This document shows positions 26,699-36,944 of a DNA stretch of 64,000 bases, one piece after another (the stretch's first letter is position 1; each line of letters opens with the position of its first letter). The translations under genes were made by a program, and so were the position numbers. The stretch covers positions 62,001 through 126,000 of the forward strand of contig NZ_ANHX01000025.1 in the NCBI RefSeq assembly GCF_000316035.1, read 5' to 3'. The notes beneath the pieces were generated by a model. It saw only the letters and a program-made list of their open reading frames with translations. It searched no databases and was not told the origin of the DNA. Source of the stretch: Paenibacillus sp. PAMC 26794. GTDB taxonomy: Bacteria > Bacillota > Bacilli > Paenibacillales > Paenibacillaceae.

Positions 26699-28312
26699 CT
26701 ATACGGTACGTGACTGTTTTCGAAACTCCTGTGGCGTTATACCCGTGCACTTTTTGAACATTTTGGTGAAATGCGAGTAATTGTAGTACCCCACCTTGCC
26801 AGCTATATCCGTCACTTTGACGGTGGACTGGGACAACAATGTCTTCGCTTTGGCTACTCTGCCTTGCAGGATAAACTCAGATAGGGACATCCCCTTCTCT
26901 TTCCGAAACAGACGTGATAGATAAGCGGGATTGAATCCGGCAAAAGCTGCAAGTTCCTCTCGCATAAGTTCTTCACCAATATGAGTTTCAATATAAACGC
27001 ACAACTGATCCACAATGGTCATAGGGCTATGATCGTCCGGGTACAACACCGGGATAACACGATCAATCAGATCAGACGTCCATTGCTTCAACTGCGGCAA
27101 CGACCTTGTCACCATACCCTCTTCCGGCTCCCGTTCACCCGGATAAAGACTCCGTATTGACACGTTTTTCTGATGAAGCAACGGATAGACCACATGCAGC
27201 ATGGCATGATAGTAGAGATGAAGCATTTCAGGAGACAATCCCTCCTGGGCAGCAAGCAACTCAAAAATCTCATCCACACGTTCTCGCAAATCCCCTACTT
27301 TACCTGTCTCAAAAAGAATGGATAATTCCGAAAACCATGGAATAGGCAAAAAGCGATCTTCCTGATCTCTTCCCCGCTCATCATAGACAAATACTTCTTC
27401 AAGCTCCTTAATATTGCGCCGCTCCATATCCATCAGTTCATTTAACATGCCTTGCAGCTCAGTTACAGCAACCGGGGCACCAACATAACAGGACAACCGA
27501 CAGTAGAAATACGTACCACATTCCTGAATATACCCCTGACAACGTTGTGCCACTTCGCTCGCACTCGGAATGATGCCATCTTGCTCATAAGCAAGCACAA
27601 TATTTAATCCACTTTGATCCTGAAACACCTCACCGGGCTTGTCGCCAAGCAGCATCTCTTTGGCTGCATTACGAAGGGCATATTCCAATACCTCTTCGTC
27701 ACGCAAATCAAAATCACGTACCCATTCCTCTACCGAGATCACAATGGGTAACACACGAGCCTGCGGATCAATCTCGGCACCATACAATTCTGCGAGCTCT
27801 TGCAACCGTTGTTCGGTTAACGTGATACGCTGAGAGATGGCATCTTTCCAGAAGCGTTCCGTCAGTAGCGGTTTATGGGTTTTCCAACGTTTGTATACGG
27901 TCTCATAAACTTCGTTGGTACGGGTACGCTGCTCTCCATCCTTGATCTTCTCCACCGCCTGGGTTACTACCTTAATCAATTGATCCGCTGGAGCCGGCTT
28001 CAACACATAATCAAAGCTGCTTAGCTTAATGGCTGTCTGAGCATAATCGAATAAAGCATGCCCTGTCAGGAAAATGGTCAGTATGCCTGGATCATGTTTC
28101 AACACCCAACTTTGCAGGTCAAGCCCTGTTTCACCAGGCATCTCGATATCACAGATCATGATATCAATAGCATTTCCCCTTAAAATCTTCCGTGCCTCTT
28201 CGGCATCACCAGCACTGTATACCTGGTCAATGCCTGCTGCTTGCCAATCGACTCCTTGCACCATTGCTTGTAATGCATACACTTCATCATCCACGATCAA
28301 CAGGTTCCGCAT
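26699..28312 (-). CDS. YesN-type response regulator with AraC domain, second cassette
   Basis: Begins MRNLLIVDDE; phospho-acceptor D55 in IMICDIEMPG and Lys in DYVLKPAPADQ. The C-terminal AraC domain shows LMREELAAFAGFNPAYLSRLFRK and VTDIAGKVGYYNYSHFTKMFKK, ending ITPQEFRKQ. The frame extends 34 codons further upstream, but the ATG at 28312 is the one with a ribosome site (GGGGGAG) and the receiver domain begins there. It overlaps the end of the kinase gene by 26 bases, so both are co-transcribed and probably coupled. It likely activates the adjacent transport operon. Confidence 0.92.
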   Translation of the reverse strand: MRNLLIVDDEVYALQAMVQGVDWQAAGIDQVYSAGDAEEARKILRGNAIDIMICDIEMPGETGLDLQSWVLKHDPGILTIFLTGHALFDYAQTAIKLSSFDYVLKPAPADQLIKVVTQAVEKIKDGEQRTRTNEVYETVYKRWKTHKPLLTERFWKDAISQRITLTEQRLQELAELYGAEIDPQARVLPIVISVEEWVRDFDLRDEEVLEYALRNAAKEMLLGDKPGEVFQDQSGLNIVLAYEQDGIIPSASEVAQRCQGYIQECGTYFYCRLSCYVGAPVAVTELQGMLNELMDMERRNIKELEEVFVYDERGRDQEDRFLPIPWFSELSILFETGKVGDLRERVDEIFELLAAQEGLSPEMLHLYYHAMLHVVYPLLHQKNVSIRSLYPGEREPEEGMVTRSLPQLKQWTSDLIDRVIPVLYPDDHSPMTIVDQLCVYIETHIGEELMREELAAFAGFNPAYLSRLFRKEKGMSLSEFILQGRVAKAKTLLSQSTVKVTDIAGKVGYYNYSHFTKMFKKCTGITPQEFRKQSRTV

Positions 28313-30086
28313 AGGCTCCCCCTTCTTCCTCTTCGGTCTGAGCGGGTAAATCGATGATGACTCTGGCGCCATGATCCACCTCATTGCCAAACTGCAAACT
28401 GGCTTGATCACCATACTTCACTAAAAGCCGATGAGCCACGTTCCATATACCGATATGCTGTCCACTCGGATCTTCAGCGTAGTGTCCATGTTGCAGACGC
28501 CCCAACAATTCCTCTTCAAATCCGACACCATTGTCCACAATCATCAGTTGAAGCACCGTCCCATCGATCTGAACGGACGACTTCTCACCGAGGCGCGCCA
28601 CGATCCGAATGACAAAGGCTTGTGTCCGGCGCTGAAATCCATGAATAATGGCATTCTCCACAAAAGGCTGAATGGTTAATGGCGGAATCACATAATGTCC
28701 CAGATTCGGTTCGACATCCAGTTCAAAATCGAATCTGCTTGGAAACCTCAGCTTTTGAATTTCTAAGTAATGACGAATGTGCTCAAGCTCTTCATCCAGA
28801 CGAATAACACGTTTGCCTGCACGCAGACTGAATCGAAAATAATCGGCCAGATGACCAGCCATCTGCTGCACCAACTCATGTTTTTGCAAGGAAGCCAGAC
28901 TATGAATAATATTGAGTGAATTCAGGTAAAAGTGAGGATTGATCTGCATCTGCAGTTGTTTGAACTCTGCCTCTCGCGTCCGCAACTGTTCCTCATACAC
29001 ATCAATCTTCAGATGCCTGATCTCACTGGTCATTTGATTGAAACTTCGTGTCATAAATTCAAGCTCCGAAGAAGATGGCGGGTCCAGCTTCACATCGAGA
29101 TCTCCACGGCTCACCCTTCTCATGCCTCGGATTAACGCATTCATTGGGCGGAATAACAGATGCCGCAAAAAGATCAGTGCAGTAACCAGAATTACTGCAG
29201 CACCAATGGGAAGCAGACGAATGATCTGCTGGAAAAACGGGAGGTTACGCATCATGTCTTCCTCAGGCAGCAGCACGATATAATTCATCTCGGACATGGC
29301 CGAAGCAATACCCAACATCAAATATTGACGCGCTTCGCCCTTGTTCACAACTTCAGAGATAACCTGATACGGATTCTTCAGGCCGGGAAGATGCGCTGCA
29401 GCCAGCTGAATCTGTGCAGTATTTAATGTGGAATCCGATAGTGCACCACCGTCTGTTCCAACAATGACTGCGCCTCCCCGATCTCCGGATTCAGTGAATT
29501 GTTGTGTATGATTCAGTGCATTCATATCAACAAGTGCACCTGCATAGAACTGCTGGTTGATTCGCACCGTTTTCACCAGCGCATTCCACGTCCCGCCACG
29601 CACGATGCTCCATTCCGGCTTCTGGATATCCCCTTCCAATTGCTGCATCTGGACTGGCATACTCTCCTGCACAACCGACTTTTTGACATCATAATTGCCT
29701 GAAGTGGCGAGCAGCAGATCATCATTCACAGCATCATATAGAAAAAAAGAATCGATTAGATTATAAAAACCGATATCTGTCATGAATTTGTTCATAATCC
29801 GTTGCTTTGCAATGATATAATCGCCACTACCGTATTTCAGAAAAAACAGAGAGATAATATCCGGGTCCCGCTCGCCCAAACTATATAAATACCGATTCGT
29901 CTCCTGTAATACACGTTCATTCTGCTCCACACTCTTGGCGAGATGATTCATATTGGTGAGGGATACTTTGTCACGTACAACTTTCATGGCGTAGACATTG
30001 TTGTAATAAAGCAGCATGAATAATGGCAGCATGATCAATGTAAGACCCACTATAAATTTAAAACGAAGTGAACGGATCAAATTCAT
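28287..30086 (-). CDS. YesM-type sensor histidine kinase, second cassette
   Basis: A 599-residue kinase: span FIVGLTLIMLPLFMLLYY, extracellular sensor of about 260 residues, span LPIGAAVILVTALIFL, HAMP domain (RPMNALIRGMRRVSRGDLDVKL), dimerisation motif QINPHFYLNSLNIIHSL and HATPase motifs PPLTIQPFVENAIIHG and IVDNGVGF. The usual HF-x-YN is HFYLN here, a minor permutation within this kinase group. It precedes and overlaps the response-regulator gene. The ligand is unknown. Confidence 0.92.
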   Translation of the reverse strand: MNLIRSLRFKFIVGLTLIMLPLFMLLYYNNVYAMKVVRDKVSLTNMNHLAKSVEQNERVLQETNRYLYSLGERDPDIISLFFLKYGSGDYIIAKQRIMNKFMTDIGFYNLIDSFFLYDAVNDDLLLATSGNYDVKKSVVQESMPVQMQQLEGDIQKPEWSIVRGGTWNALVKTVRINQQFYAGALVDMNALNHTQQFTESGDRGGAVIVGTDGGALSDSTLNTAQIQLAAAHLPGLKNPYQVISEVVNKGEARQYLMLGIASAMSEMNYIVLLPEEDMMRNLPFFQQIIRLLPIGAAVILVTALIFLRHLLFRPMNALIRGMRRVSRGDLDVKLDPPSSSELEFMTRSFNQMTSEIRHLKIDVYEEQLRTREAEFKQLQMQINPHFYLNSLNIIHSLASLQKHELVQQMAGHLADYFRFSLRAGKRVIRLDEELEHIRHYLEIQKLRFPSRFDFELDVEPNLGHYVIPPLTIQPFVENAIIHGFQRRTQAFVIRIVARLGEKSSVQIDGTVLQLMIVDNGVGFEEELLGRLQHGHYAEDPSGQHIGIWNVAHRLLVKYGDQASLQFGNEVDHGARVIIDLPAQTEEEEGGAYAEPVDRG

Positions 30087-30429
30087 GGATTATGGATTCC
30101 CGCCCTTTTAGTTCAACATAGTTTTTTCTATTTTCTTCCTTATGATGGCATGTTTATTGTAATCACCCCTGCTTGCCATTGTCTATGGGGTCCCGTGACC
30201 TTCACATATCAATTCTGGTGACTTCCATCCGCTCCAATTTCAAGAGTAACAAGCTTCATGTTGTAATAAATTCTCCAGTTGTAAAAAAAATCCTTCATTT
30301 ATAACTCAGAAGCTTCTCCCTAAAAATAAATGCTGCGGCAAGCCCCGGACTCCACGAACGCCCGATCTTGACATGCATACGATATATCACTCCTCGGGTT
30401 AGTCACCAGGATGTAGGGAGGCCTGTTCG

Positions 30430-31872
30430 ATGAATATTCAACTCACTGCGTTACACTATGTCTATCTGGCATTTATCGTCTTGATCATCGCCGTTATGAT
30501 CCGGCGCAGGGACACCACCATCATCTGTGTCGCGGGTATTATGACCATTGGACTTCTGGCAACCGAAACCTTAAGCGGGTCAGCTGCTGGGATCTTCAGC
30601 AGTTTTATCTATGCAACAAAAGAATTGTTAAGTACAATCTTCATCATCTCGATTATTGTGGCGATGAGCCGTGTTCTGATCAGAACCGGCATTAATGAGG
30701 TCATGGTAACACCTGTCACCCGGTTTATCCGTTCTCCTCAGGTCGCATATTGGGGTATCGGATTGATCATGATGGTAGTATCGCTATTTTTCTGGCCATC
30801 CCCAGCAGTAGCTTTGGTCGGTGCTGTACTGCTTCCTGTAGCCGTGCGTGTAGGCCTTCCTCCGATTGGAGCTGCTATTGCCATGAACCTGTTCGGACAT
30901 GGGATTGCACTGTCGGGAGATTACATTATTCAGGGGGCTCCCAAACTTACGGCTGATGCAGCCGGTCTACCCGTTACTTCTGTCATGACGGCCAGCATAC
31001 CTCTGGTCATTGTCATGGGCACCGTATCTACACTTACAGCCTTCTGGATGCTGCGCAAAGAGATGAAATCAGGTTCACCTGTTCATTCCCCAAACGTTAT
31101 ATCAGGCACCGTGAGCACGGAACCTTCTTCCTCATCAGAGGCTGTGTCCACCTCCCTACCCACTGATCAGCCTGTTCAACATCAAGTCATGTCACCCCGT
31201 TTGCAAAAGGTGTTCGCTCTGCTTATCCCTCTGTTATTCGCAGTTGATGTGATTCTGATGTTTGTATTGAAGTTGCAAGGTGGTGACGCAACAGCTCTGA
31301 TTGGCGGAACCGCTGTGGTCATACTGATCGCTGTTACCCTTGCCGCACATCGACATGCGGGACCAGAGGAAACGACCAACTATTTAATAGAAGGATTTCA
31401 GTTCGGTTTCAAGGTGTTTGGACCGGTTATTCCTATAGCCGCATTTTTTTATCTGGGAGATGCTGCGATTACGGAGTTGTTCATCAACCCTCTTCCTGAA
31501 GGTTCACACGGGATTGTGAATGATCTCGGGGTCGCACTTGCTGGACTGGTGCCATTAAATGATACGGTGGGCGCCATTACAATGACGGTGACCGGAGCAG
31601 TGACCGGAATGGATGGTTCGGGGTTCTCGGGGATTTCCCTGGTTGGCTCGATTGCGTCCATGTTTGCAGGTTCGGCAGATTCCGCACCTGTACTGACAGC
31701 ACTCGGTCAGGTTGCAGCCATATGGGTAGGTGGCGGAACCCTAATACCATGGGCATTGATCCCTGCTGCTGCAATCTGCGGAGTCAGCCCTTTTGAACTT
31801 GCAAGACGCAACCTGAAGCCTGTACTGCTGGGACTTACGGTAACAACAATTGTAGCCATCTTTCTGATCTGA
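30430..31872 (+). CDS. Multi-pass transporter, probably of the ion-transporter (IT) superfamily
   Basis: A 480-residue integral membrane protein with about eleven to twelve hydrophobic spans in two halves separated by a Ser/Thr/Pro-rich cytoplasmic loop (about residues 215-255). Repeated helix-hairpin-like segments such as PIGAAIAMNLFGHGIALSGDY in the first half and VALAGLVPLNDTVGAITMTVTGAVTG in the second resemble gluconate/C4-dicarboxylate-type carriers. Substrate unknown; I do not recognise a named member. The ATG follows GGGAGG at eight bases. It is transcribed rightwards, divergent from the second YesM gene, and ends 17 bases from a convergent gene. Confidence 0.6.
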   Translation: MNIQLTALHYVYLAFIVLIIAVMIRRRDTTIICVAGIMTIGLLATETLSGSAAGIFSSFIYATKELLSTIFIISIIVAMSRVLIRTGINEVMVTPVTRFIRSPQVAYWGIGLIMMVVSLFFWPSPAVALVGAVLLPVAVRVGLPPIGAAIAMNLFGHGIALSGDYIIQGAPKLTADAAGLPVTSVMTASIPLVIVMGTVSTLTAFWMLRKEMKSGSPVHSPNVISGTVSTEPSSSSEAVSTSLPTDQPVQHQVMSPRLQKVFALLIPLLFAVDVILMFVLKLQGGDATALIGGTAVVILIAVTLAAHRHAGPEETTNYLIEGFQFGFKVFGPVIPIAAFFYLGDAAITELFINPLPEGSHGIVNDLGVALAGLVPLNDTVGAITMTVTGAVTGMDGSGFSGISLVGSIASMFAGSADSAPVLTALGQVAAIWVGGGTLIPWALIPAAAICGVSPFELARRNLKPVLLGLTVTTIVAIFLI

Positions 31873-31889
31873 CCAAAGGTCTAGACATT

Positions 31890-32489
31890 TTAAAAAGACG
31901 TGCGTGAACGCGCCCAGTTCCAGAGATCTTCACGTTTCATCTCGGCCAGATGCAGCATGTCCACATATGGATCTCCCTGTAATCCAAGTACAGAAGCAAA
32001 AGCAGGCTCCGTCTTCCACCCTGCCTGTTTCAGTCTGCGGATCTCACGGTGTCCCGCGTCTCCCCACAGTTGCAACAATCTCCACTCTACGATCATATGT
32101 AGGTATGCATTCTGCCTGTTAACTGGCACGGATTGGGCAAAAATCTCCACAGGCCAATGTCCCACTGGCAAATTACAAGTCACATAAGGACGTTGGTCTG
32201 GAAGATCCCCGCCACGAACACATTGAAACTCACCAACGGCTCCGATCTGACCATACATCTCAGCTTCAAAGGCATCCAGATCCGCTGCATAACACAGCAG
32301 ATCCAGATCACTACCCGGAATATCAATATCAATCGGTACCGTTCCTGCTGGAAATGGGTGATAGTCAGCTAATATATCGAGCAATCCACTGCTCTGTAAC
32401 ACATGATACGCGTTCTGCTGACGTGCATTACCCGAAGCCAGATGTGCCATTACTTCTGCGGTAGTAATCATCTCCCCGTCTTGGGCCAC
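31890..32489 (-). CDS. DUF4269 family protein (nucleotidyltransferase-like fold)
   Basis: A 199-residue cytoplasmic protein. GTVPIDIDIPGSDLDLLCYA resembles the GS-x-D-x-D metal-binding pattern of minimal nucleotidyltransferases, and NLPVGHWPVEIFAQSVPVNRQNAYLHM, EWRLL and LGLQGDPYVDMLHLAE are typical of DUF4269. No activity has been shown for the family to my knowledge. The start is a GTG (32489) two bases after the ywbE stop, using an AGGAGG inside the end of ywbE; an ATG at 32471 is an alternative. It is co-transcribed with ywbE. Confidence 0.78.
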   Translation of the reverse strand: MAQDGEMITTAEVMAHLASGNARQQNAYHVLQSSGLLDILADYHPFPAGTVPIDIDIPGSDLDLLCYAADLDAFEAEMYGQIGAVGEFQCVRGGDLPDQRPYVTCNLPVGHWPVEIFAQSVPVNRQNAYLHMIVEWRLLQLWGDAGHREIRRLKQAGWKTEPAFASVLGLQGDPYVDMLHLAEMKREDLWNWARSRTSF

Positions 32490-32491
32490 AG

Positions 32492-32701
32492 TTAGTTTGA
32501 GCCTCCTGTAATGACCTGTTTCACACGTCCCACTTGACCGCTCGTCAGTCTTACTTTGATTCCATGTGGATGTGTCGGTGACTTGGTTAACAGATCCTTC
32601 ACAATGCCACGTGTCAACTTGCCTGTAGCTTGGTCCTGCTTCAGCACAATGTCCACTTCAAGACCCGGTTTAATATTCACTCGTTGTTGTCCATTCATCA
32701 T
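32492..32701 (-). CDS. ywbE: YwbE family protein
   Basis: About 69 residues, nearly all matching the Bacillus YwbE pattern: PGLEVDIVLKQDQATGKLTRG, VKDLLTKSPTHPHGIKVRL and GQVGRVKQV. The fold is a small beta-rich, KOW-like domain; function unknown. The start is placed at the ATG at 32701, suitably spaced after GAGGAG; a GTG two codons earlier overlaps that site. It precedes the DUF4269 gene with two bases between stop and start. Confidence 0.9.
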   Translation of the reverse strand: MMNGQQRVNIKPGLEVDIVLKQDQATGKLTRGIVKDLLTKSPTHPHGIKVRLTSGQVGRVKQVITGGSN

Positions 32702-32849
32702 ATTCACTCTCCTCTATGTTGTAATTCATATCTTGTATCAAGTAGCTCTTCATCACAAAGCTCCATCTATTGTAGACGTTTTGGTTTCAAAACAAAAGGG
32801 ATACACACAACAACCTTCACTCGTGGTTTCATGTTTCATATCGTGATCA

Positions 32850-32897
32850 ATATAAAGAAACCGCAGGTCTCTACATACCGAGGCCTGCGGTTTCTAA
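32850..32897 (-). terminator. Terminator after the polysaccharide deacetylase gene
   Basis: AGAAACCGCAGG (32856-32867) pairs perfectly with CCTGCGGTTTCT (32884-32895). The strong stem lies just past the deacetylase stop codon; on the minus strand it ends in TTTCTTTATA. Confidence 0.75.
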
Positions 32898-32911
32898 TTG
32901 AATCGCAATCT

Positions 32912-33700
32912 TTAGGGCTTCACGTGCTTCAACGAAGAAGAAGGTGAAGTCCCATCTTTCGCAGCTTCACGTGCCTTCACAGCAAGCAGCTCGGACACCG
33001 TCACGAATCGATATCCCTGCTGCTGTAACTTCGGCAGGATTGTTTTGAGTGCAGTTACCGTATGGGACTTGCCTTCCACCTTATCGTGGAAGAGTACAAT
33101 ATCCCCATTGCGTGCGTTATTCAGTACTTTTTTAACAATGACCGATACACCTGGAGAAGCCCAGTCCCGTGTATCCTGATGCCAGGACCAGAGTACAATG
33201 GTATACCCTTTTTGTTTGGCAGCCTGAATGACCATGTCATTGTAATAACCGCCCGGTGGCCTGAACAACAAGGGGCGCTCCGCACCCGCTTCAATGATGG
33301 AACTTTCCGCTGCATTCATATCCTTCATGTACTTGTCCGCACTAGTTGATCGAACTGCATACGTGTGCGCATACGTATGATTGGCGATTTCATGCCCTTC
33401 GAGCTGTTCCTGCTTAATCAGTTCAGGAAATTTATCTGCCCATTTGCCAAGTACAAAAAAGGTTCCTTTGGCTTGGTATTGCTGAAGCAACGCCAGAATC
33501 TGCGGAGTCTGAATCGGATCTGGTCCATCATCAAAGGTCAGGGCGATGAGTTTATCCTGTGTGGGAACCTCCCACACGATCTCTCCTCGTTCCTCATAAT
33601 ACTGTCGGTTCTTCTGTACAGGCTTCGCATAGGCAGAACTGCTGCCCAGCGCAATAATTAGCGTGAACAATCCGATGAATCGGGCTGCCTTCAGGTTCAT
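32912..33700 (-). CDS. Secreted polysaccharide (peptidoglycan or chitin) deacetylase, CE4/NodB
   Basis: Signal peptide MNLKAARF...SSSAYA, then the NodB domain with all CE4 motifs: TFDDGPD (catalytic base and metal Asp), HTYAH (metal His pair), RPPGGYYN, DTRDWASPG and LFHD. The order and spacing are canonical, so it should remove N-acetyl groups from GlcNAc/MurNAc polymers in the cell wall. The C-terminal tail is short and charged. The ATG follows GAGGA. It appears monocistronic with its own terminator; a sporulation role as for PdaA/PdaB is possible but not shown. Confidence 0.9.
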   Translation of the reverse strand: MNLKAARFIGLFTLIIALGSSSAYAKPVQKNRQYYEERGEIVWEVPTQDKLIALTFDDGPDPIQTPQILALLQQYQAKGTFFVLGKWADKFPELIKQEQLEGHEIANHTYAHTYAVRSTSADKYMKDMNAAESSIIEAGAERPLLFRPPGGYYNDMVIQAAKQKGYTIVLWSWHQDTRDWASPGVSVIVKKVLNNARNGDIVLFHDKVEGKSHTVTALKTILPKLQQQGYRFVTVSELLAVKAREAAKDGTSPSSSLKHVKP

Positions 33701-33766
33701 GTTGTGTCCTCACTTTGTCTTCATACGTAAACTCCCTGTTAGCATTTCCCGATTCACCCGAACTCA

Positions 33767-34705
33767 TTAACGAAAGATCTGATCCACGACTGCAATTTCC
33801 TCAGCAGTTAATTCCACATTTAATGTTTGCAGATTGTTAATGACCTGCTCCGGTCGCTTGGCACCCGGAATCAATGCATCAATAGAAGGCTGAGTCAAGT
33901 ACCAGGCCAGAACCAGATGAGCAACCTCAACATCTTTGGATTGAGCTATGCTGCGCAGTTGCTCAACTTTATCGAGATTGTCAATAAAAGCTTCACCTGT
34001 GAACAGCGGGTTCTTCGCCCGTCCATCCTGAAAGGTTGTATTGCGATTATATTTACCGCCCAGCAGTCCCGCAGCCAGTGGGAAGTAGGGCACAAAAGAA
34101 ATGTTATGCTCAGCCGTATACGGCAACAGCTCTTTCTCCGCTTCTCTTTTGAACAGATTATATTCAGATTGCAGTACGTCTACATGCCCGTCCTTGTTGG
34201 CTTCACGCAACTGATCAATGGAGAAATTAGATACGCCAATGGCACGAATTTTGCCAGCGTCTTTCAATTGTTTTAACGTATCTACCGCTTCATCCTTAGG
34301 CGTATGTTCATCCGGAAAGTGGATGTAGAACAGATCAATGTAATCGGTTTGCAGACGTTTCAACGCCTCATCAACGGATGTTTTCAGAAAAGCAGGAGAG
34401 TTATCTATGACAATCTTGCCATCCACTAATTTGTGAGCTGCCTTGGTTGCAATGATGGTATTCTGCCGCTGACCAGTTTCCTTCAATACTTCGCCGATCA
34501 GTCGTTCGGAATGCTCCGGTCCATAGATGTATGCCGTATCCACAAAGTTAATACCTTGTTTCAAAGCTGTACGAACTACTTCCTTACCTGTCTCATCATT
34601 CAGCATGTCCGGATAGATATTATGTCCGCCTACTGCATTCGCACCCAGTCCAATAGGATTCACGATCAGATCTGTCTTGCCCAACCGAATTTGTTGTTCT
34701 GCCAT
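33767..34705 (-). CDS. Aldo/keto reductase (IolS/YhdN-like)
   Basis: NADPH-dependent carbonyl reductase with a TIM barrel. Visible are the start motif [21 protein letters not shown], the catalytic tetrad elements (D in [15 protein letters not shown] in the same stretch, K in [10 protein letters not shown] in LFYIHFPD), [12 protein letters not shown], and the cofactor motif [14 protein letters not shown]. The 312-residue length is typical. The physiological substrate is unknown. The ATG follows AAGGAGAG. No partner gene is obvious. Confidence 0.88.
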   Translation of the reverse strand: MAEQQIRLGKTDLIVNPIGLGANAVGGHNIYPDMLNDETGKEVVRTALKQGINFVDTAYIYGPEHSERLIGEVLKETGQRQNTIIATKAAHKLVDGKIVIDNSPAFLKTSVDEALKRLQTDYIDLFYIHFPDEHTPKDEAVDTLKQLKDAGKIRAIGVSNFSIDQLREANKDGHVDVLQSEYNLFKREAEKELLPYTAEHNISFVPYFPLAAGLLGGKYNRNTTFQDGRAKNPLFTGEAFIDNLDKVEQLRSIAQSKDVEVAHLVLAWYLTQPSIDALIPGAKRPEQVINNLQTLNVELTAEEIAVVDQIFR

Positions 34706-34814
34706 GTCTCATCTCTCCTTCACTGATCTAATAAGTACAATTTAGTTGTAACGTCTTTCTTGTCCCATATTATATCAAACCGTTTAGCACATTTAAAATA
34801 TCGGATTTATCGGG

Positions 34815-36839
34815 TTAGGTGTTTTTCAGCGCAGTCGCTTCAACGTCGTTAATAAACCGGCGCAATTTGGCAGCCACATCACGGGTGATTTCACCGTTTT
34901 CATACAGTTGTTGCACTGTATTACGCTGTTCCTGAATCGCCACCATCTGCAACTCCAATTTCTCCTGATTAAACGGATCTTCCGTTTTCCCTTGGTTCAA
35001 GGTTCGCAATTTGGCAATCACACGCTCATACTTGGCGATGACCGACAGAGCTACAATTCGATTCCCATCGTTCATATGGGCACGTATAGACTTAATTGCC
35101 GCTTCAGAGGTACGTAGCTTCACCTGACGGAACAGTTCTGCATTTTCAAGCATGAATGGTTGACTCGGCTTCTGGGATCGATTGGCGAACAGATGACCCA
35201 GCACACGCCCGATCTCGCTGATTGATGTCATAATCTGAGTGTCTGCGCGATTGGCCAGCATCATTTCCTTGCGATCCAGCCAGCTGTCACATTTGAAGGC
35301 CGCATCAGAAGCAATTGCATTTTCGTCCAGCATCACTTCGATTTCTTTACGCTCCGCACGAGTGGCAATCAGGTTAATAGCCGTTTCTTGTTTCTGAATA
35401 TCTTTGCGTTTACCGGCGGTAAGCTGACCTGCGGCCTGCCTGATGTATTTGGACAAGTCGGAGACAACCGCGAGAGCCGCAGCTTTGTTCTCATCGTTCA
35501 TTTCGGATTTGACAGCCCGTATTGCCGCATTCAGCATAATGTCATGTGCTTTTCGTTCTGACTTCTGCGGTGTTTCTTCTATGGATTTCCCATCGTCCTT
35601 GGCCAGAACCGGAAGAAACACGCTCGCAGCAATCAGGGAAAAGAGGATAACCCCTGCCGCTAGGAAAATAATCAGATCCCGCTCAGGGAAAGGTGATCCA
35701 TCCTGAAGCACATAAGGAATGGAGAAGGCACCCGCCAATGTTACAGCCCCCCGCACCCCAGAGAGGGAAATGATCGTAATATCCTTGAATCTGGGCCTGC
35801 CAATTGAGGATTTGGTACGCAGCAATTCATTCCCTTGCCAGAACAGATAGATCCAGAGAAAGCGCAGAACCAGCAGTAACACCGAGATCAAGCCCACATA
35901 TCCCAACACCTGCAGATTATTAAACGAAACATTTTCAAAAATGGTACTCAGCACATCCGGGACCTGTACACCCAGAATAACGAACACCAGACCATTTAGT
36001 ATAAATAAAATGACTGACCATGTGCTCGCAGATACCACCTGCATTTTCAACTGAACCGATTCAGCACGGTCACGCTCAATGGCGTGGATAATACCGCCTG
36101 CCACTACCGCAAGAATACCTGATACCCCAATTTCTTCACTCACCAGATAGATGATAAATGGCGTCAGGATTTGCAGCAGCATGTGAATAGTTACATCTTC
36201 CATGCCCAGCCTGCGAATCCACATCCCAAGCCTGATTAACAGAAAAGATAACAATGCCCCGACGAGAAGTCCGCCAATAGCAATGAGAATAAAACTGAAG
36301 GTTGCCTGCGCCAGGGAAAACACACCTGTAACCGTGGCTGCAATGGCGAATTTGAAGGCGACCAAGCCGGATGCATCATTCATTAATGCTTCACCTTCAA
36401 GAAGCCTATGTATTCCTTTGGGCAAATGTACCCGCCCTGCCATGGCACCAACAGCCACAGCGTCTGTCGGGGACAATATGGCTGCAAGAGCAAAAGCAGC
36501 AGGTAACGGAATCGAAGGAATCAGCCAGTGAATGGCATATCCCGCCACGACCACCGTCACGAACACAAGTCCCAGCGCAAGCAGAAGTATCGGTGCACGG
36601 AGATTCCATAATTCATTCCTTGGTGTTCGTTTACCGTCGTTGTATAACAAAGGTGCGATGAACAGCACAAAGAACAATTCCGGATTCAACGGCAGGTGAA
36701 CACCTGCGGGAAGCAAAGCTATAGCTACACCAAGCACGATTTGAATGAGCGGAATGGGAATAAAGGGTACAAACCGGTTCAGGATGTTCGATAAACCGAT
36801 CAGTACCAGTAAGACAAGTACGGCAATAAATATTTCCAT
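34815..36839 (-). CDS. CPA1-type Na+/H+ antiporter (NhaK/YjcE-like)
   Basis: Twelve or more membrane spans in residues 1-405, including the CPA1 signatures FVLFIAPLLYNDGKRTPR, LSPTDAVAVGAMAGR and LLEGEALMNDASGLVAF, and VRGAVTLAGAFSIP in the second half. A long cytoplasmic C-terminus (about 270 residues, helical, charged) follows, as in the 670-residue Bacillus NhaK. It should exchange Na+ or K+ for protons. The ATG follows AAAGGGA. It is divergent from yneQ; an unusual inverted repeat lies in the shared upstream region. Confidence 0.9.
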   Translation of the reverse strand: MEIFIAVLVLLVLIGLSNILNRFVPFIPIPLIQIVLGVAIALLPAGVHLPLNPELFFVLFIAPLLYNDGKRTPRNELWNLRAPILLLALGLVFVTVVVAGYAIHWLIPSIPLPAAFALAAILSPTDAVAVGAMAGRVHLPKGIHRLLEGEALMNDASGLVAFKFAIAATVTGVFSLAQATFSFILIAIGGLLVGALLSFLLIRLGMWIRRLGMEDVTIHMLLQILTPFIIYLVSEEIGVSGILAVVAGGIIHAIERDRAESVQLKMQVVSASTWSVILFILNGLVFVILGVQVPDVLSTIFENVSFNNLQVLGYVGLISVLLLVLRFLWIYLFWQGNELLRTKSSIGRPRFKDITIISLSGVRGAVTLAGAFSIPYVLQDGSPFPERDLIIFLAAGVILFSLIAASVFLPVLAKDDGKSIEETPQKSERKAHDIMLNAAIRAVKSEMNDENKAAALAVVSDLSKYIRQAAGQLTAGKRKDIQKQETAINLIATRAERKEIEVMLDENAIASDAAFKCDSWLDRKEMMLANRADTQIMTSISEIGRVLGHLFANRSQKPSQPFMLENAELFRQVKLRTSEAAIKSIRAHMNDGNRIVALSVIAKYERVIAKLRTLNQGKTEDPFNQEKLELQMVAIQEQRNTVQQLYENGEITRDVAAKLRRFINDVEATALKNT

Positions 36840-36944
36840 GATGACAATCCCTTTCCGCTATAGAGGTGGTGAAACCTTTGTTGTATAGGTTTATTTTAAC
36901 ATAATCCAACCTTTATTATAAAAATGTTGTCATATACATATACC

